From contig NZ_JAANZA010000002.1 in assembly GCF_012274275.1 (NCBI RefSeq), positions 372,001-436,000 on the forward strand: a stretch of DNA of 64,000 nt, given 5' to 3'. The translations under genes and the position numbers were made by a program. The notes below the pieces were generated by a model that was not told the origin of the DNA, searched no databases, and was given only the letters and a program-made list of their open reading frames with translations. Numbering within the stretch: the stretch's first letter is position 1; each line of letters opens with the position of its first letter. Of the stretch, positions 1 through 10,832 are shown in pieces. Source of the DNA: Cryobacterium sp. BB307. GTDB taxonomy: Bacteria > Actinomycetota > Actinomycetes > Actinomycetales > Microbacteriaceae.

Positions 1-1102
1 CACCGACCCTGACTCCCCCCTCGACCGCTCCGCGCGTGCTGACGGCTACCGGGTGTTCAACGCCGACCCGAACGTGGGCGGACGCTACTCGGCGCTCACC
101 GCCTTCGGTCTCGTGCCATCCGGGCTCGCCGGCGTCGACCTCGAACCGCTGCTCGACGAGGCCAGCGCTGTGGCAGCGCAAGTAGCCATCGACGACCCCA
201 GCAACCCGGCGCTGATCCTTGCCGCAGCGATCGCAGGCACCCGCCCGCTCAAGGACAAGCTCGGGATCGTCGCCGATGGCACCTACATCGTGGGCTTCGC
301 CGACTGGGCGGAGCAGCTCATCGCCGAGTCCACCGGGAAGCAGGGCAAGGGCATCCTCCCCATCGTCCTCGACGTCGACTCGCCAGAGCTCGAGTCGCGC
401 CCGGATGACCTGCAGGTGGTGCGTCTTGTCGAAAGCGCGCGCGCCACCCAGGAGGTGCTGGAGGGCGAGATCGAGATCAGCGGCACGCTCGGCGCGCAGC
501 TGCTGGTGTGGGAATACGCGGTCGCCATCGCCGGCCGGATCCTCGGAATCAATCCGTTCGACCAGCCCGACGTCGAGTCGGCGAAGACCGCCGCGCGTGG
601 CCTGCTCGACGACCGGCCGGAGCCCGCGCCCGCCGCATTCACCGACGGTGACATCGAAGTGCGGGGTTCCGCGACAGTGGTCGCGGGTACCGTCACCGTC
701 CGGGAGGCGATCGATGCGCTGCTCGCCCAGGTCGGCGACGACGGCTACGTCAGCGTGCACGCCTACCTCAACCGGGTCGCGCTGCCCCAGGCGATGCAGC
801 TGCGTGACCTGCTCGCGGCTGAATCGTCCCGTCCGACGACGTTCGGCTGGGGCCCTCGCTTCCTGCACTCCACCGGCCAGTACCACAAGGGCGGTCCGGC
901 CGTCGGCGTGTTCCTGCAGCTCACCGCTGCGCCGACTGACGACCTGGAGATCCCCGGTCGGCCATTCACCTTCGGGCAGCTCATCGAGGCCCAGGCAGCC
1001 GGCGATGCCGCGGTGCTCGAGGGTCACGGCCGGCCGGTGCTCACCCTGCGGCTGGAGGACCCCCGCACCGGTCTCGATGCGATCATGAACGCGCTTCGCT
1101 GA
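1..1102 (+). CDS. pgi: glucose-6-phosphate isomerase, 5' truncated by the window edge
   Basis: This is the C-terminal two thirds of phosphoglucose isomerase, which interconverts glucose-6-phosphate and fructose-6-phosphate in the cytoplasm. The frame is open from base 2 to the TGA at 1100-1102, so the gene starts upstream of the window; the internal GTG at 53 is not a real start. Recognisable elements are the VWEYAVAIAGRILGINPFDQP stretch (in two parts: VWEYAVAIAGRILG, INPFDQPDVE) and the FGWGPRFLHSTGQYHKGGP segment near the C terminus, typical of the actinobacterial isomerase. It is followed 25 bases later by zwf, so the pgi-zwf-opcA-pgl order joins the branch point between glycolysis and the oxidative pentose phosphate pathway. 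Confidence 0.93.
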   Translation, partial: TDPDSPLDRSARADGYRVFNADPNVGGRYSALTAFGLVPSGLAGVDLEPLLDEASAVAAQVAIDDPSNPALILAAAIAGTRPLKDKLGIVADGTYIVGFADWAEQLIAESTGKQGKGILPIVLDVDSPELESRPDDLQVVRLVESARATQEVLEGEIEISGTLGAQLLVWEYAVAIAGRILGINPFDQPDVESAKTAARGLLDDRPEPAPAAFTDGDIEVRGSATVVAGTVTVREAIDALLAQVGDDGYVSVHAYLNRVALPQAMQLRDLLAAESSRPTTFGWGPRFLHSTGQYHKGGPAVGVFLQLTAAPTDDLEIPGRPFTFGQLIEAQAAGDAAVLEGHGRPVLTLRLEDPRTGLDAIMNALR

Positions 1103-1127
1103 AGCGCACGCGACCAAGGAACCACCA

Positions 1128-2669
1128 ATGATCCCCACCCCGGTCACCGAGCAGTTCAACCCGCTTCGATCCGTTTCCGACCGGCGGCTCAACCGCATCG
1201 CCGGACCAAGCAGCCTGATCATCTTCGGGGTGACCGGCGACCTGTCGCGTAAGAAGCTCATGCCCGCGGTTTACGACCTCGCCAACCGTGGATTGCTGCC
1301 CCCAGGCTTCGCCCTGGTCGGATTCGCACGCCGCGACTGGGACGACCAGGACTTCGAGCGGGTTGTGCACGACGCGGTCAAGCAGTATTCGCGCACCCGC
1401 TTCGACGAGGACGTGTGGAGGCAGCTGGCACGCGGCATCCGGTTCGTGCAGGGCGAGTTCGACGACGACGACGCTTTCCTGCGGCTGAAGCAGACCGTCG
1501 CCGAACTCGACCGCACCCAGGGCACCATGGGCAACCACGCCTTCTACCTGTCCATCCCGCCGAAGGCGTTCCCGCTCGTCACCGAGCAGCTGCGCCGCTC
1601 CGGGCTGGCCGAGCAGAAGGACGGCCAGTGGCGGCGCGTCGTGATCGAGAAGCCGTTCGGCAGCGACCTCAGCACCGCGCGCGAGCTCAATGACGTCGTC
1701 GAGTCGGTGTTCCCGCCGGATTCGGTGTTCCGCATCGACCACTACCTCGGCAAGGAGACGGTGCAGAACATCCTGGCGCTGCGCTTCGCCAACCAGCTGT
1801 TCGAGCCGATCTGGAACGAGCGGTACGTCGACCACGTGCAGATCACCATGGCCGAGGACATCGGCGTCGGCGGCCGCGCCGGCTACTACGACGGCATCGG
1901 CGCCGCACGCGACGTCATCCAGAACCACCTGTTGCAGCTGCTCGCGCTCACCGCGATGGAGGAGCCGGTGTCGTTCGACGCACGCGACCTTCGCAACGAG
2001 AAGGAGAAGGTGCTGTCCGCCGTGCGTCTGCCCCGCGACCTGGGCACCGCGACCGCGCGCGGCCAGTACAGCGGCGGCTGGCAGGGCGGTGAGCGGGTCG
2101 TCGGCTTCCTCGAGGAGGAGGGCATGAACCCGAACTCCCACACCGAGACCTACGCGGCCATGCGGCTGGACATCGGCACGCGCCGCTGGGCCGGCGTGCC
2201 GTTCTACCTGCGGGCAGGCAAGCGGCTCGGTCGCCGGGTCACCGAGATCGCCGTCGTGTTCAAACGCGCTCCGCAGTACCTGTTCGCCGAGAGCCAGACC
2301 TCGGCGCTCGGCCAGAATGCGCTCGTCATCCGGGTGCAGCCGGATGAGGGGGTCACCATCCGGTTCGGGTCGAAGGTGCCCGGCGCGAGCATGCAGGTGC
2401 GCGACGTGACGATGGATTTCGGGTACGGGCACGCGTTCACCGAGGCCAGCCCTGAGGCGTACGAACGCCTCATACTCGACGTGCTGCTCGGCGACCCGCC
2501 ATTGTTCCCGCGGCACCAGGAGGTCGAGTTGAGCTGGATGATCCTGGACCCGATCGAGCGGTTCTGGCTGACCCAGGGCCGTCCAGAGCAGTACGCGCCG
2601 GGAACCTGGGGTCCCGACTCCGCGGATGCGCTGCTTGCCCGCGACGGACGAACCTGGAGGCGACCGTGA
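1128..2669 (+). CDS. zwf: glucose-6-phosphate dehydrogenase
   Basis: Oxidises glucose-6-phosphate to 6-phosphogluconolactone with NADP(+), the first step of the oxidative pentose phosphate pathway. The 513-residue protein is full length for the family. The nucleotide-binding GVTGDLSRKK lies at residues 34-43 and the substrate-binding RIDHYLGKE signature at 202-210. The ATG at 1128 follows an AAGGAACC-like ribosome site. Its TGA overlaps the GTG of opcA (GTGA), so the dehydrogenase and its assembly factor are probably translationally coupled, as expected for actinobacteria. Confidence 0.97.
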   Translation: MIPTPVTEQFNPLRSVSDRRLNRIAGPSSLIIFGVTGDLSRKKLMPAVYDLANRGLLPPGFALVGFARRDWDDQDFERVVHDAVKQYSRTRFDEDVWRQLARGIRFVQGEFDDDDAFLRLKQTVAELDRTQGTMGNHAFYLSIPPKAFPLVTEQLRRSGLAEQKDGQWRRVVIEKPFGSDLSTARELNDVVESVFPPDSVFRIDHYLGKETVQNILALRFANQLFEPIWNERYVDHVQITMAEDIGVGGRAGYYDGIGAARDVIQNHLLQLLALTAMEEPVSFDARDLRNEKEKVLSAVRLPRDLGTATARGQYSGGWQGGERVVGFLEEEGMNPNSHTETYAAMRLDIGTRRWAGVPFYLRAGKRLGRRVTEIAVVFKRAPQYLFAESQTSALGQNALVIRVQPDEGVTIRFGSKVPGASMQVRDVTMDFGYGHAFTEASPEAYERLILDVLLGDPPLFPRHQEVELSWMILDPIERFWLTQGRPEQYAPGTWGPDSADALLARDGRTWRRP

Positions 2670-3631
2670 TCGTCGAACTGCCGAACACCACCACCAGCGC
2701 GGTGTCGCGCGCGCTCGTGCGCATCCGGGAAGAGGGCGGCGCGGTCGCCCTGGGCCGGGTGCTCACCCTGATCATCTGCACCGAGCTGGGAGCCGAAGAG
2801 GACGCCATCGAGGCGGCCAACCACGCATCCCGAGAGCACCCGATGCGCGTCATCGTGCTGTCGAAGTCCGCGGATCCCACGCATCCGGTTGAGGCGAGCC
2901 TGGACGCGGAGATCCGGGTCGGCGGCGACGCCGGAGCGAGCGAGGTCATCGTCCTGCGCGCGTACGGCGAAGCGGCGAAAAGCGAGGAGTCGCTGGTCAA
3001 CGGACTGCTGCTGGCCGACGCACCGGTGGTCGCCTGGTGGCCGGGCGACGCGCCGGTCGTGGTGGCGGAGTCGCCGATCGGAAGGATGGCGCAGAGGCGG
3101 ATCACCGATGCGGCAGCCCAGTCGGACCCGCGCGGCTACCTGCAGCACCTGGCGCGGAGCTACACGCCCGGCGACACCGACTTCGCCTGGACCCGCCTGA
3201 CGCTGTGGCGCGCACAGCTCGCGGCCGTGCTCGATCAGCCTCCGTTCGAACCGGTCACCCGGGTGCACATCGAGGGCGCCTGGGACTCCCCGTCGACGAC
3301 GTTGCTCGCCGCCTGGCTGCAGCTGCAGCTGGGGGCGAAGGCGGACACGATCCTCGACGACCCGGTCGGCAACAAGCCGGGCATCCACCGGGTCAGGCTC
3401 CAGCGGGCATCCGGCGACATCGTCCTCGAACGGGTTCCGGGCAACATCGTCACGCTGGTGCAGCCCGGTCAGCCGAATCACGACATCTCGCTCCCCCGCC
3501 GTGACCTGCCGGAGTGTCTCGCGGAAGAGCTCCGGCGCCTCGACCCTGACGACCTGTTCGGAGAGGTTCTTCAAGTCGGCCTCGGTAAGCTCAGCGAACC
3601 CGACACCTCGTCGATTACGCTCCCGACATAA
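2666..3631 (+). CDS. opcA: glucose-6-phosphate dehydrogenase assembly protein OpcA
   Basis: OpcA is known in cyanobacteria and actinobacteria as a partner that promotes oligomerisation and activity of Zwf. The 321-residue protein has the family's N-terminal LPNTTTSAV segment, a VVAWWPGDAPVV block around residue 120, and a C-terminal region ending in ELRRLDPDDLFGEVL. The GTG start overlaps the zwf stop by four bases. Next comes pgl after 23 bases. Identity rests on sequence pattern plus its fixed position behind zwf. Confidence 0.93.
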   Translation: MIVELPNTTTSAVSRALVRIREEGGAVALGRVLTLIICTELGAEEDAIEAANHASREHPMRVIVLSKSADPTHPVEASLDAEIRVGGDAGASEVIVLRAYGEAAKSEESLVNGLLLADAPVVAWWPGDAPVVVAESPIGRMAQRRITDAAAQSDPRGYLQHLARSYTPGDTDFAWTRLTLWRAQLAAVLDQPPFEPVTRVHIEGAWDSPSTTLLAAWLQLQLGAKADTILDDPVGNKPGIHRVRLQRASGDIVLERVPGNIVTLVQPGQPNHDISLPRRDLPECLAEELRRLDPDDLFGEVLQVGLGKLSEPDTSSITLPT

Positions 3632-3654
3632 AGCCACCGAAGGGAACATTCGCT

Positions 3655-4419
3655 GTGACACAACGACGCGTGCTCGTCCACACCGACCGCGCGAGTCTGG
3701 CAGGAGCGGTCGCCGACCGGTTCATCACCACCATGACCGCAGTGCTCGGCGCAAAGGATGAGGCGCACGTGGTGCTCACCGGCGGCACGCTCGGCATCGA
3801 CATCCTCGCCCGAGTGTCCGCTTCACCGCGGGTGGGCTCCGTCGACTGGCGTCGCGTGCACTTCTGGTGGGGCGACGAACGCTGGCTGCCCGCAGGCGAC
3901 CCTGAACGGAACGACAAGCAGGCCAGGGATGCGCTGTTGTCCTCGCTCGATGTCGACGACTCGCACGTGCACCCGTTCGCGGCATCCGACGCCGGGCTCA
4001 GCCTCGATGAGGCCGCGGACCGCTACGCCGAGGAGCTGTCCGCCGCCGCGGACGGCGCGCAGCTGCCGGCGTTCGACGTGGTGTTCCTCGGTGTCGGCCC
4101 CGACGGGCACATCGCGTCGCTGTTCCCCGACCGGGAGGGCATCCGGGTCAGCGATCGGATGGTCGTGCCGGTGCGCAACTCACCCAAGCCGCCACCGGAG
4201 CGGCTGAGCCTGACCCTGCCAGCGATCAACACCGGTGAACTGGTCTGGCTCGCGCTGGCCGGGGCAGACAAGGCCAGCCCGCTCGGTCTCGCGCTCGCGC
4301 GGGCGAATACCTTCGAGGTCCCGGCTGCCGGCGCGGATGGGAAGCGCAGAACCGTCTACTTCATCGACTCCGAGGCCGCGGCAGAGGTGCCGCAGGACCT
4401 CATCGCGAGCGAGTACTAG
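3655..4419 (+). CDS. pgl: 6-phosphogluconolactonase
   Basis: Hydrolyses 6-phosphogluconolactone to 6-phosphogluconate. It has 254 residues with the sugar-phosphate isomerase-like fold motifs TGGTLGIDILA near residue 43, FWWGDERWLP near 70 and GVGPDGHIASLFP near 145. The GTG start at 3655 is preceded by GAAGGGAAC. This is the last gene of the rightward pgi-zwf-opcA-pgl run. It ends only 13 bases from the convergent rbpA stop, with no clear terminator hairpin between them. Confidence 0.95.
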   Translation: MTQRRVLVHTDRASLAGAVADRFITTMTAVLGAKDEAHVVLTGGTLGIDILARVSASPRVGSVDWRRVHFWWGDERWLPAGDPERNDKQARDALLSSLDVDDSHVHPFAASDAGLSLDEAADRYAEELSAAADGAQLPAFDVVFLGVGPDGHIASLFPDREGIRVSDRMVVPVRNSPKPPPERLSLTLPAINTGELVWLALAGADKASPLGLALARANTFEVPAAGADGKRRTVYFIDSEAAAEVPQDLIASEY

Positions 4420-4432
4420 CCCGCGAGCGCGG

Positions 4433-4783
4433 TCAGGAGCCGCGGCGGGAGCGCAGCTGCTGCAGCGCGTCGTCGAGGAGGCTCGCCGCCTCTTCCTCGC
4501 TGCGGCGCTCCTTCACATACGCGAGGTGCGTCTTGTACGGCTCGAGCTTGGTGACGGCCGGCGGGTTCTCGCGGTCACGCCCGGACGGCAGGCCGCAGTT
4601 CGGGCAGTCCAGCTGCTCCGGGATCTCCTCCGGCTCGATCGTGGCCAGGAAGTACGGGTTGATCTGGTGGCCGTTGGCACACCAGTAGCTGACTTGGATC
4701 CGCTCGGCGTGGAAACCACGGTCGAGTTCGCCCATCGGACCCGATCCGACTCGTGATCCCCGAATCGCACTGCCACCTACCAT
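4433..4783 (-). CDS. rbpA: RNA polymerase-binding protein RbpA
   Basis: RbpA is an actinobacterial transcription factor that binds RNA polymerase and the principal sigma factor and stabilises the open complex. The 116-residue product has the family hallmarks: the N-terminal MVGGSAIRGSRVGSGPMGE tail, the YWCANGH...LDCPNCGLPSGRD core with four conserved Cys/His-type zinc-ligand positions, and the sigma-interacting C terminus with THLAYVKERRSEEEA. The ATG at 4783 follows an AGGAAGG ribosome site. It lies 13 bases behind secG on the same strand, so it is probably co-transcribed at the tail of the glycolytic operon. Confidence 0.96.
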   Translation of the reverse strand: MVGGSAIRGSRVGSGPMGELDRGFHAERIQVSYWCANGHQINPYFLATIEPEEIPEQLDCPNCGLPSGRDRENPPAVTKLEPYKTHLAYVKERRSEEEAASLLDDALQQLRSRRGS

Positions 4784-4796
4784 TTGCGCTGCCTTC

Positions 4797-5048
4797 CTAG
4801 ATTCCGGTCTCGAACTTGGTGATCAACCCGAGCACCACGATGCTGGTGATCCAGACCACCGCAAGGATGACCGTGAAGCGGTTGAGGTTGCGTTCGGCAA
4901 CGCCCGATGCACCGAGGTTGGAGGTCACGCCGCCGCCGAACATGTCGGAGAGGCCACCGCCGCGTCCCTTGTGCAGGAGGATGAGCAGGGTCAGCAGGAG
5001 GCTCGTGATGCCGAGCACCACCTGCAGGATTACCTGGAGGAATTCCAC
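4797..5048 (-). CDS. secG: preprotein translocase subunit SecG
   Basis: Small integral-membrane subunit of the SecYEG translocon. I place the start at the GTG at 5048, preceded by an AAGAAAGG ribosome site nine bases away. This gives 83 residues, the usual SecG size; the frame stays open farther upstream but reads non-SecG sequence. Two transmembrane helices are visible (FLQVILQVVLGITSLLLTLLILL and ...FTVILAVVWITSIVVLG), joined by the Gly-rich KGRGGGLSDMFGGGV loop that marks the family. It sits in the usual pgk-tpiA-secG order and is followed by rbpA. Confidence 0.93.
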   Translation of the reverse strand: MEFLQVILQVVLGITSLLLTLLILLHKGRGGGLSDMFGGGVTSNLGASGVAERNLNRFTVILAVVWITSIVVLGLITKFETGI

Positions 5049-5132
5049 GAAGACATGCCTTTCTTGGGGGCAAGGGAGCGCCCGATCAGTATAACGCGGC
5101 ACTGTCGGGCCGCTGCACAGCACCCCGCCCGG

Positions 5133-5933
5133 TCAGACGCCGACGTGCTTGGGGAACTGCGCGATGCTCGAGAATTCGGCGACATCCAGGCTTGCGCCGC
5201 CAACCAGCGCGCCGTCGATGTCCTTCTGCCGCATGAACCCGGCGATGTTGGCGGCCTTCACCGATCCCCCGTAGAGGATGCGGGTGGCCGCGGCCGTGTC
5301 GGCGTCGAGCTTCTCCTCGAGCACCGTACGCAACTGCGCGGCGACGGTTTGGGCCTGCTCTGCGGTCGCCGCCTGGCCGGAGCCGATGGCCCAGACCGGT
5401 TCGTAGGCGACGACGATGTCGTCGCCCGCCTTCAGCGCTTCGGCGATCGTGCCCAACTGTGCGACAGGGATGGCGCTCGGCCCGTGCTGTTCCAGGTCCT
5501 CCGCCGTCTCCCCCACGCAGATGACCGGGACCAGTCCGGCCTTGATGGCGGCCTTGGCCTTGCGCGCGATGAGCTCGTCGGTCTCTCCGTGCAGCGCCCG
5601 CCGCTCGGAGTGGCCGATGATCACATATGAGCAGTTCAGCGCGGCCAGGAACTGGGCCGACACCTCTCCCGTGTACGCCCCGGATTCGTGCTCGGAGACA
5701 TCCTGAGCGCCGTACTTGATCGGCAGCTTGTCCGCTGAGACGAGGGTCTGCACCGAGCGAAGGTCGGTGAACGGCGGAAATACGGCGACCTCCACCGTGT
5801 CGAAGTCGTGACGCGCGTCCTTGAGGCTCCACGCGAGCTTCTGCACGAAGGCGATCGCCTGCAGGTGGTCGAGATTGAGCTTCCAGTTTCCCGCGATCAG
5901 CGGGGTACGACCCGCCCTGCCTGCTACTGCCAT
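5133..5933 (-). CDS. tpiA: triosephosphate isomerase
   Basis: Interconverts dihydroxyacetone phosphate and glyceraldehyde-3-phosphate. The 266-residue TIM barrel carries all catalytic residues: NWKLN with Lys18, the IGHSERR histidine segment, the [11 protein letters not shown] glutamate motif and the phosphate-binding [11 protein letters not shown]. The ATG overlaps the pgk coding end by 10 bases, indicating translational coupling within gap-pgk-tpiA. Confidence 0.97.
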   Translation of the reverse strand: MAVAGRAGRTPLIAGNWKLNLDHLQAIAFVQKLAWSLKDARHDFDTVEVAVFPPFTDLRSVQTLVSADKLPIKYGAQDVSEHESGAYTGEVSAQFLAALNCSYVIIGHSERRALHGETDELIARKAKAAIKAGLVPVICVGETAEDLEQHGPSAIPVAQLGTIAEALKAGDDIVVAYEPVWAIGSGQAATAEQAQTVAAQLRTVLEEKLDADTAAATRILYGGSVKAANIAGFMRQKDIDGALVGGASLDVAEFSSIAQFPKHVGV

Positions 5934-7135
5934 CCGAGAACCTCCAGTCCGGGCAGCCGCTTACCCTCGAGGAACTCGAGGCTCGCGCCACCGCCAGTTG
6001 AAATGTGACCGAATTGGTCATCGTCGAAACCGAGGACGCGCACCGCGGCAGCCGAGTCCCCGCCACCGACCACGGTGAGGCCCTTCGACTCGGTGAGCGC
6101 CTGCGCGATCGAGTGGGTGCCCCGAGCGAACGGGGCCAGTTCGAACACGCCCATCGGGCCGTTCCAGAACACGGTGTGCGACTCCCGGATGATGCGGGCG
6201 AAGGTCGCGGCGGTCTCCGGGCCGATGTCGAGGCCGAGGCCCTTGTTGCCCCATGGTGTGTCTTCGATCGCGGATGCCGCACGGACGGTGTGCTCTGCGT
6301 CGGCGGCGAACCGGGACGCGACCACCGCGTCGGTCGGGACGATGAGCTGCACTCCCAGGCGGCGGGCCTCGTCCAGGTACCCGCGGACGCGGTCGATCTG
6401 GTCGAGTTCGAGCAGGCTGGCGCCGACCGTGTGACCCTGCGCGGCGAGGAAGGTGTACATCATGCCGCCGCCGATCAGGAGCGAGTCCACGCGCGGCAGC
6501 AGGTGGGCGATGACGCCGAGCTTGTCGGAGACCTTGGAACCGCCGAGGACGACCGTGTACGGCTTCTCCGGCCGCTCTGTCAGCCGCTCGAGCACGTCGA
6601 GCTCGTTCGCGATGAGGAGGCCAGCTGCGCTCGGCAACAGCTCTGCGAGGTCGAACACGCTGGCCTGCTTGCGGTGCACGACGCCGAAACCATCTGACAC
6701 GTAGGCGTCGCCGAACCGGGCGATGCTGGCAGCGAACTCGCGCCGCTCGGCGTCATCCTTCGCGGTCTCCCCCGCGTTGAAGCGCAGGTTCTCGAGCAGC
6801 GCGATCTCGCCGTCGGCGAGACCGGTCACCGTCCGCTCGGCGGACGGCCCAACGGTGTCGGTCGCGAACGCGACGTCCTTTCCCAGCAGCTCGCCCAGGC
6901 GCTTCGCCACCGGCGCGAGGCTGTACTTCGCATCGGGGGCGCCGTCGGGCCGACCGAGGTGGGAGATCGCGACGACCCGGGCACCGGCCTCGAGCAGTCG
7001 CTTCAGGGTCGGCAGCGAGGCGCGGATGCGGCCGTCGTCGGTGATCTTCTCGCCATCGAGCGGGACGTTGAAGTCACAGCGGACGACAACCCTCCTGCTC
7101 CCCAGCGGCTCTAGCGTCTCTAGGGTGCGAAGCAT
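5924..7135 (-). CDS. pgk: phosphoglycerate kinase
   Basis: Transfers phosphate from 1,3-bisphosphoglycerate to ADP. The 403-residue protein is full length, with the N-terminal [12 protein letters not shown] signature near residues 17-28, HLGRPDG near 60, and the C-terminal nucleotide-binding GGGDSAAAV segment. The ATG at 7135 is preceded by GGGAG. It lies 16 bases behind gap and overlaps tpiA. Confidence 0.97.
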   Translation of the reverse strand: MLRTLETLEPLGSRRVVVRCDFNVPLDGEKITDDGRIRASLPTLKRLLEAGARVVAISHLGRPDGAPDAKYSLAPVAKRLGELLGKDVAFATDTVGPSAERTVTGLADGEIALLENLRFNAGETAKDDAERREFAASIARFGDAYVSDGFGVVHRKQASVFDLAELLPSAAGLLIANELDVLERLTERPEKPYTVVLGGSKVSDKLGVIAHLLPRVDSLLIGGGMMYTFLAAQGHTVGASLLELDQIDRVRGYLDEARRLGVQLIVPTDAVVASRFAADAEHTVRAASAIEDTPWGNKGLGLDIGPETAATFARIIRESHTVFWNGPMGVFELAPFARGTHSIAQALTESKGLTVVGGGDSAAAVRVLGFDDDQFGHISTGGGASLEFLEGKRLPGLEVLGWQ

Positions 7136-7151
7136 CGCGCGGCTCCCGGGG

Positions 7152-8770
<1,619 letters not shown>

Positions 8771-8797
8771 TGGTTACCTGCTCCTAGCGATGTAAAG

Positions 8798-8814
8798 CGG
8801 CACGTGTCGTGCCG
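8798..8814. promoter_or_regulatory. 17-base dyad in the sodA leader
   Basis: CGGCACG-TGT-CGTGCCG is a perfect 7-base inverted repeat with a 3-base centre. It lies 28 bases upstream of the sodA start, in the only real intergenic gap between whiA and the glycolytic genes. It could be a regulator operator or a leader hairpin; the protein that would bind it is unknown. Confidence 0.4.
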
Positions 8815-8888
8815 GCCCGATGGACGTGATCAGTCTAATGACGCCAACTCGGCTCGCTTTCAGAAGCTTCCCAGAAGGCACGGAAAAT

Positions 8889-9869
8889 TCATGCGTCTTC
8901 GTATTCGGCCGGCAGGTTGGCGTCGGTGCCCGGAATGCCGAGGTCCTCAGCCTGCTTGTCGGCCATCGCGAGGAGTCTCCGGATGCGGCCGGCCACCGCA
9001 TCCTTGGTCATCGGCGGGTCGGCGTGCTGGCCGAGCTCGTCGAGGCTCGCGTCGCGGAAGCGCAAGCGCAGCTCCCCCGCATAGCGCAGGTGGTCTGGCA
9101 CCTGGGAGTCGAGGATCTCCAGCGCGCGTTCGACGCGCGCGCAGGCCGCGACGGCTGCCTGGGCGGAGCGGCGCAGGTTGGCGTCGTCGAAGTTCACCAG
9201 GCGGTTCGCGGTGGCCCGCACCTCACGCCGCTGCCGAAGCTCTTCCCATTTCGTCACTGCGTTCGTCGCGCCCATGATCCGCAGCATCGAGCTGATCGCC
9301 TCACCGTCGCGGATGACCACTCGGTGCACGCCCCGCACTTCACGGGCCTTGGCGGAGATGCCGAGCCGTCCCGCGGCGCCGACCAGCGCCATCGCCGACT
9401 CGTTGCCGGGGCAGGTCACCTCCAGGGCTGCGGAGCGTCCGGGGTCGGTCAGTGAGCCGCGCGCGAGCACCGCTCCGCGCCAGAGGGCCGCCAGCTCCTC
9501 CTGGGAGCCGGTGGTCAGGCGGTTGGGAAGCCCGCGCACCGGGCGGCGGCGGGCGTCGAGCAGGCCGGTCTGCCGCGCGAGCGTCTCGCCGCCCTCGAGC
9601 ACCCGGACGAGGAAGTGGCTGGTGCGGCGGATGCCGGACGCCGAGATCTCGGCCAGCTCGCTGCGGACGCCGTACAACTCGGCTAGATCGCGGCGGACGC
9701 GGCGCGCGATGACCGGTGAATCCAGTTCTGACTCGACCGCGATGCGGCCGGAGATCAGGTGCAGCCCGCCGGAGAAGCGGAGGATGGTCGCCAGTTCTGC
9801 CGCCCGCACCGTCGTCTTGCTGACCTCGATCCTGGCCAGCTCGTCCTTGACATCGGCGGTGAGCGCCAT
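8889..9869 (-). CDS. whiA: DNA-binding protein WhiA
   Basis: WhiA is the homing-endonuclease-like transcription factor of Gram-positive bacteria; in Streptomyces it works with WhiB to trigger sporulation septation. I choose the ATG at 9869, with a strong AAGGAGGA site, giving 326 residues that begin [19 protein letters not shown]. The frame upstream reads rapZ antisense-like sequence. The LAGLIDADG-derived N domain and the C-terminal helix-turn-helix ([20 protein letters not shown] region) are both present. It follows rapZ by 31 bases; the gluconeogenesis factor yvcK that normally separates them is missing. Confidence 0.95.
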   Translation of the reverse strand: MALTADVKDELARIEVSKTTVRAAELATILRFSGGLHLISGRIAVESELDSPVIARRVRRDLAELYGVRSELAEISASGIRRTSHFLVRVLEGGETLARQTGLLDARRRPVRGLPNRLTTGSQEELAALWRGAVLARGSLTDPGRSAALEVTCPGNESAMALVGAAGRLGISAKAREVRGVHRVVIRDGEAISSMLRIMGATNAVTKWEELRQRREVRATANRLVNFDDANLRRSAQAAVAACARVERALEILDSQVPDHLRYAGELRLRFRDASLDELGQHADPPMTKDAVAGRIRRLLAMADKQAEDLGIPGTDANLPAEYEDA

Positions 9870-9900
9870 CGGGTCCTCCTTGAAACGGGTGATTGTGCCG

Positions 9901-10779
9901 CTATTCGCGGCCAAGATCGCGGTGTTTGGTGCTGACGGCGACCCCCGGCAGATTCCTGATCCGCTCTGCGAGCTTCTCGGCCATCGCCACGGAGCGGTGC
10001 TTTCCCCCCGTACAGCCAAAGGCGATCGTAGCGTGTCTCTTGTTCTCGCGCTGATAGCCGGCGAGCACCGGCTCGAGCGCGCGCACGTAGTTGTCGAAGA
10101 ACTCGGTGGCACCCTCCTGCGCCAGCACATAGTCGCTTACCCGCGCATCCTTGCCGGTCATCGGCCGTAGATCCGGCACCCAGAACGGGTTGGGCAGGAA
10201 GCGCATGTCGGCCACCAGGTCGGCGTCGGTCGGCACGCCGTACTTGAAGCCGAAGCTCATCACGGTCACTTGCAGCCCAGGGGCGCCGGCTTCGGCGAAG
10301 GTCTCCTGGATCTCGGTCGCCAGCTGGTGGATGTTGAGGTCCGAGGTGTCGATGATGACGTCGCTCGACTCGCGGATCTGCAGCATCCTGGCCCGCTCGG
10401 CGACAATCCCGTCGAGGATGGTGTCGCCGTCGCCCTGCAGCGGATGCGGCCTGCGCACCTGCTCGAACCGGCGCACCAGCACGTCGTCGGTCGCCTCGAG
10501 GAACACCACCTGCACCGAGGCGGTGGTGCGAAGCTCCTCGATGACCGCGCCGAGCTCGGAGAACAGCCGCCCACCGCGCACGTCGATGACCGCGGCGATC
10601 TTCGGGATGGCATCTCCCGCGCGCGACGCGAGCTCCACCAGGGGCTTCAGCATCTGCGGCGGCAGGTTGTCCACCACGTACCAGCCGAGGTCCTCGAGCG
10701 CGTTGCCGACGGTCGAACGACCGGCCCCGGACATTCCCGTGACGACAAGCACCTCCTGGCGGGTGCCGTCATCCGTCAT
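9901..10779 (-). CDS. rapZ: RNase adapter / nucleotide-binding protein RapZ (YvcJ)
   Basis: P-loop ATPase/GTPase of the RapZ/YvcJ family; in E. coli it presents GlmZ sRNA to RNase E and senses glucosamine-6-phosphate, but its actinobacterial role is not settled. The 292-residue protein has the Walker A-like GMSGAGRST at residues 15-23 (Arg in place of the P-loop Lys, as common in actinobacterial members), VVDNLPP near 35, and the C-terminal [14 protein letters not shown]. It is adjacent to uvrC and whiA as in other actinobacteria. Confidence 0.94.
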   Translation of the reverse strand: MTDDGTRQEVLVVTGMSGAGRSTVGNALEDLGWYVVDNLPPQMLKPLVELASRAGDAIPKIAAVIDVRGGRLFSELGAVIEELRTTASVQVVFLEATDDVLVRRFEQVRRPHPLQGDGDTILDGIVAERARMLQIRESSDVIIDTSDLNIHQLATEIQETFAEAGAPGLQVTVMSFGFKYGVPTDADLVADMRFLPNPFWVPDLRPMTGKDARVSDYVLAQEGATEFFDNYVRALEPVLAGYQRENKRHATIAFGCTGGKHRSVAMAEKLAERIRNLPGVAVSTKHRDLGRE

Positions 10780-10832
10780 GTCGTCGATCCTCTCAGCGTG
10801 AGTGCCCCAAGCTTACCGAGCCGGCCGGCCGC

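Noticed and set aside
1083-2516. Long minus-strand open frame opposite zwf
   Set aside because: His/Ala/Arg-rich antisense shadow with no domain pattern; zwf is certain on the plus strand.
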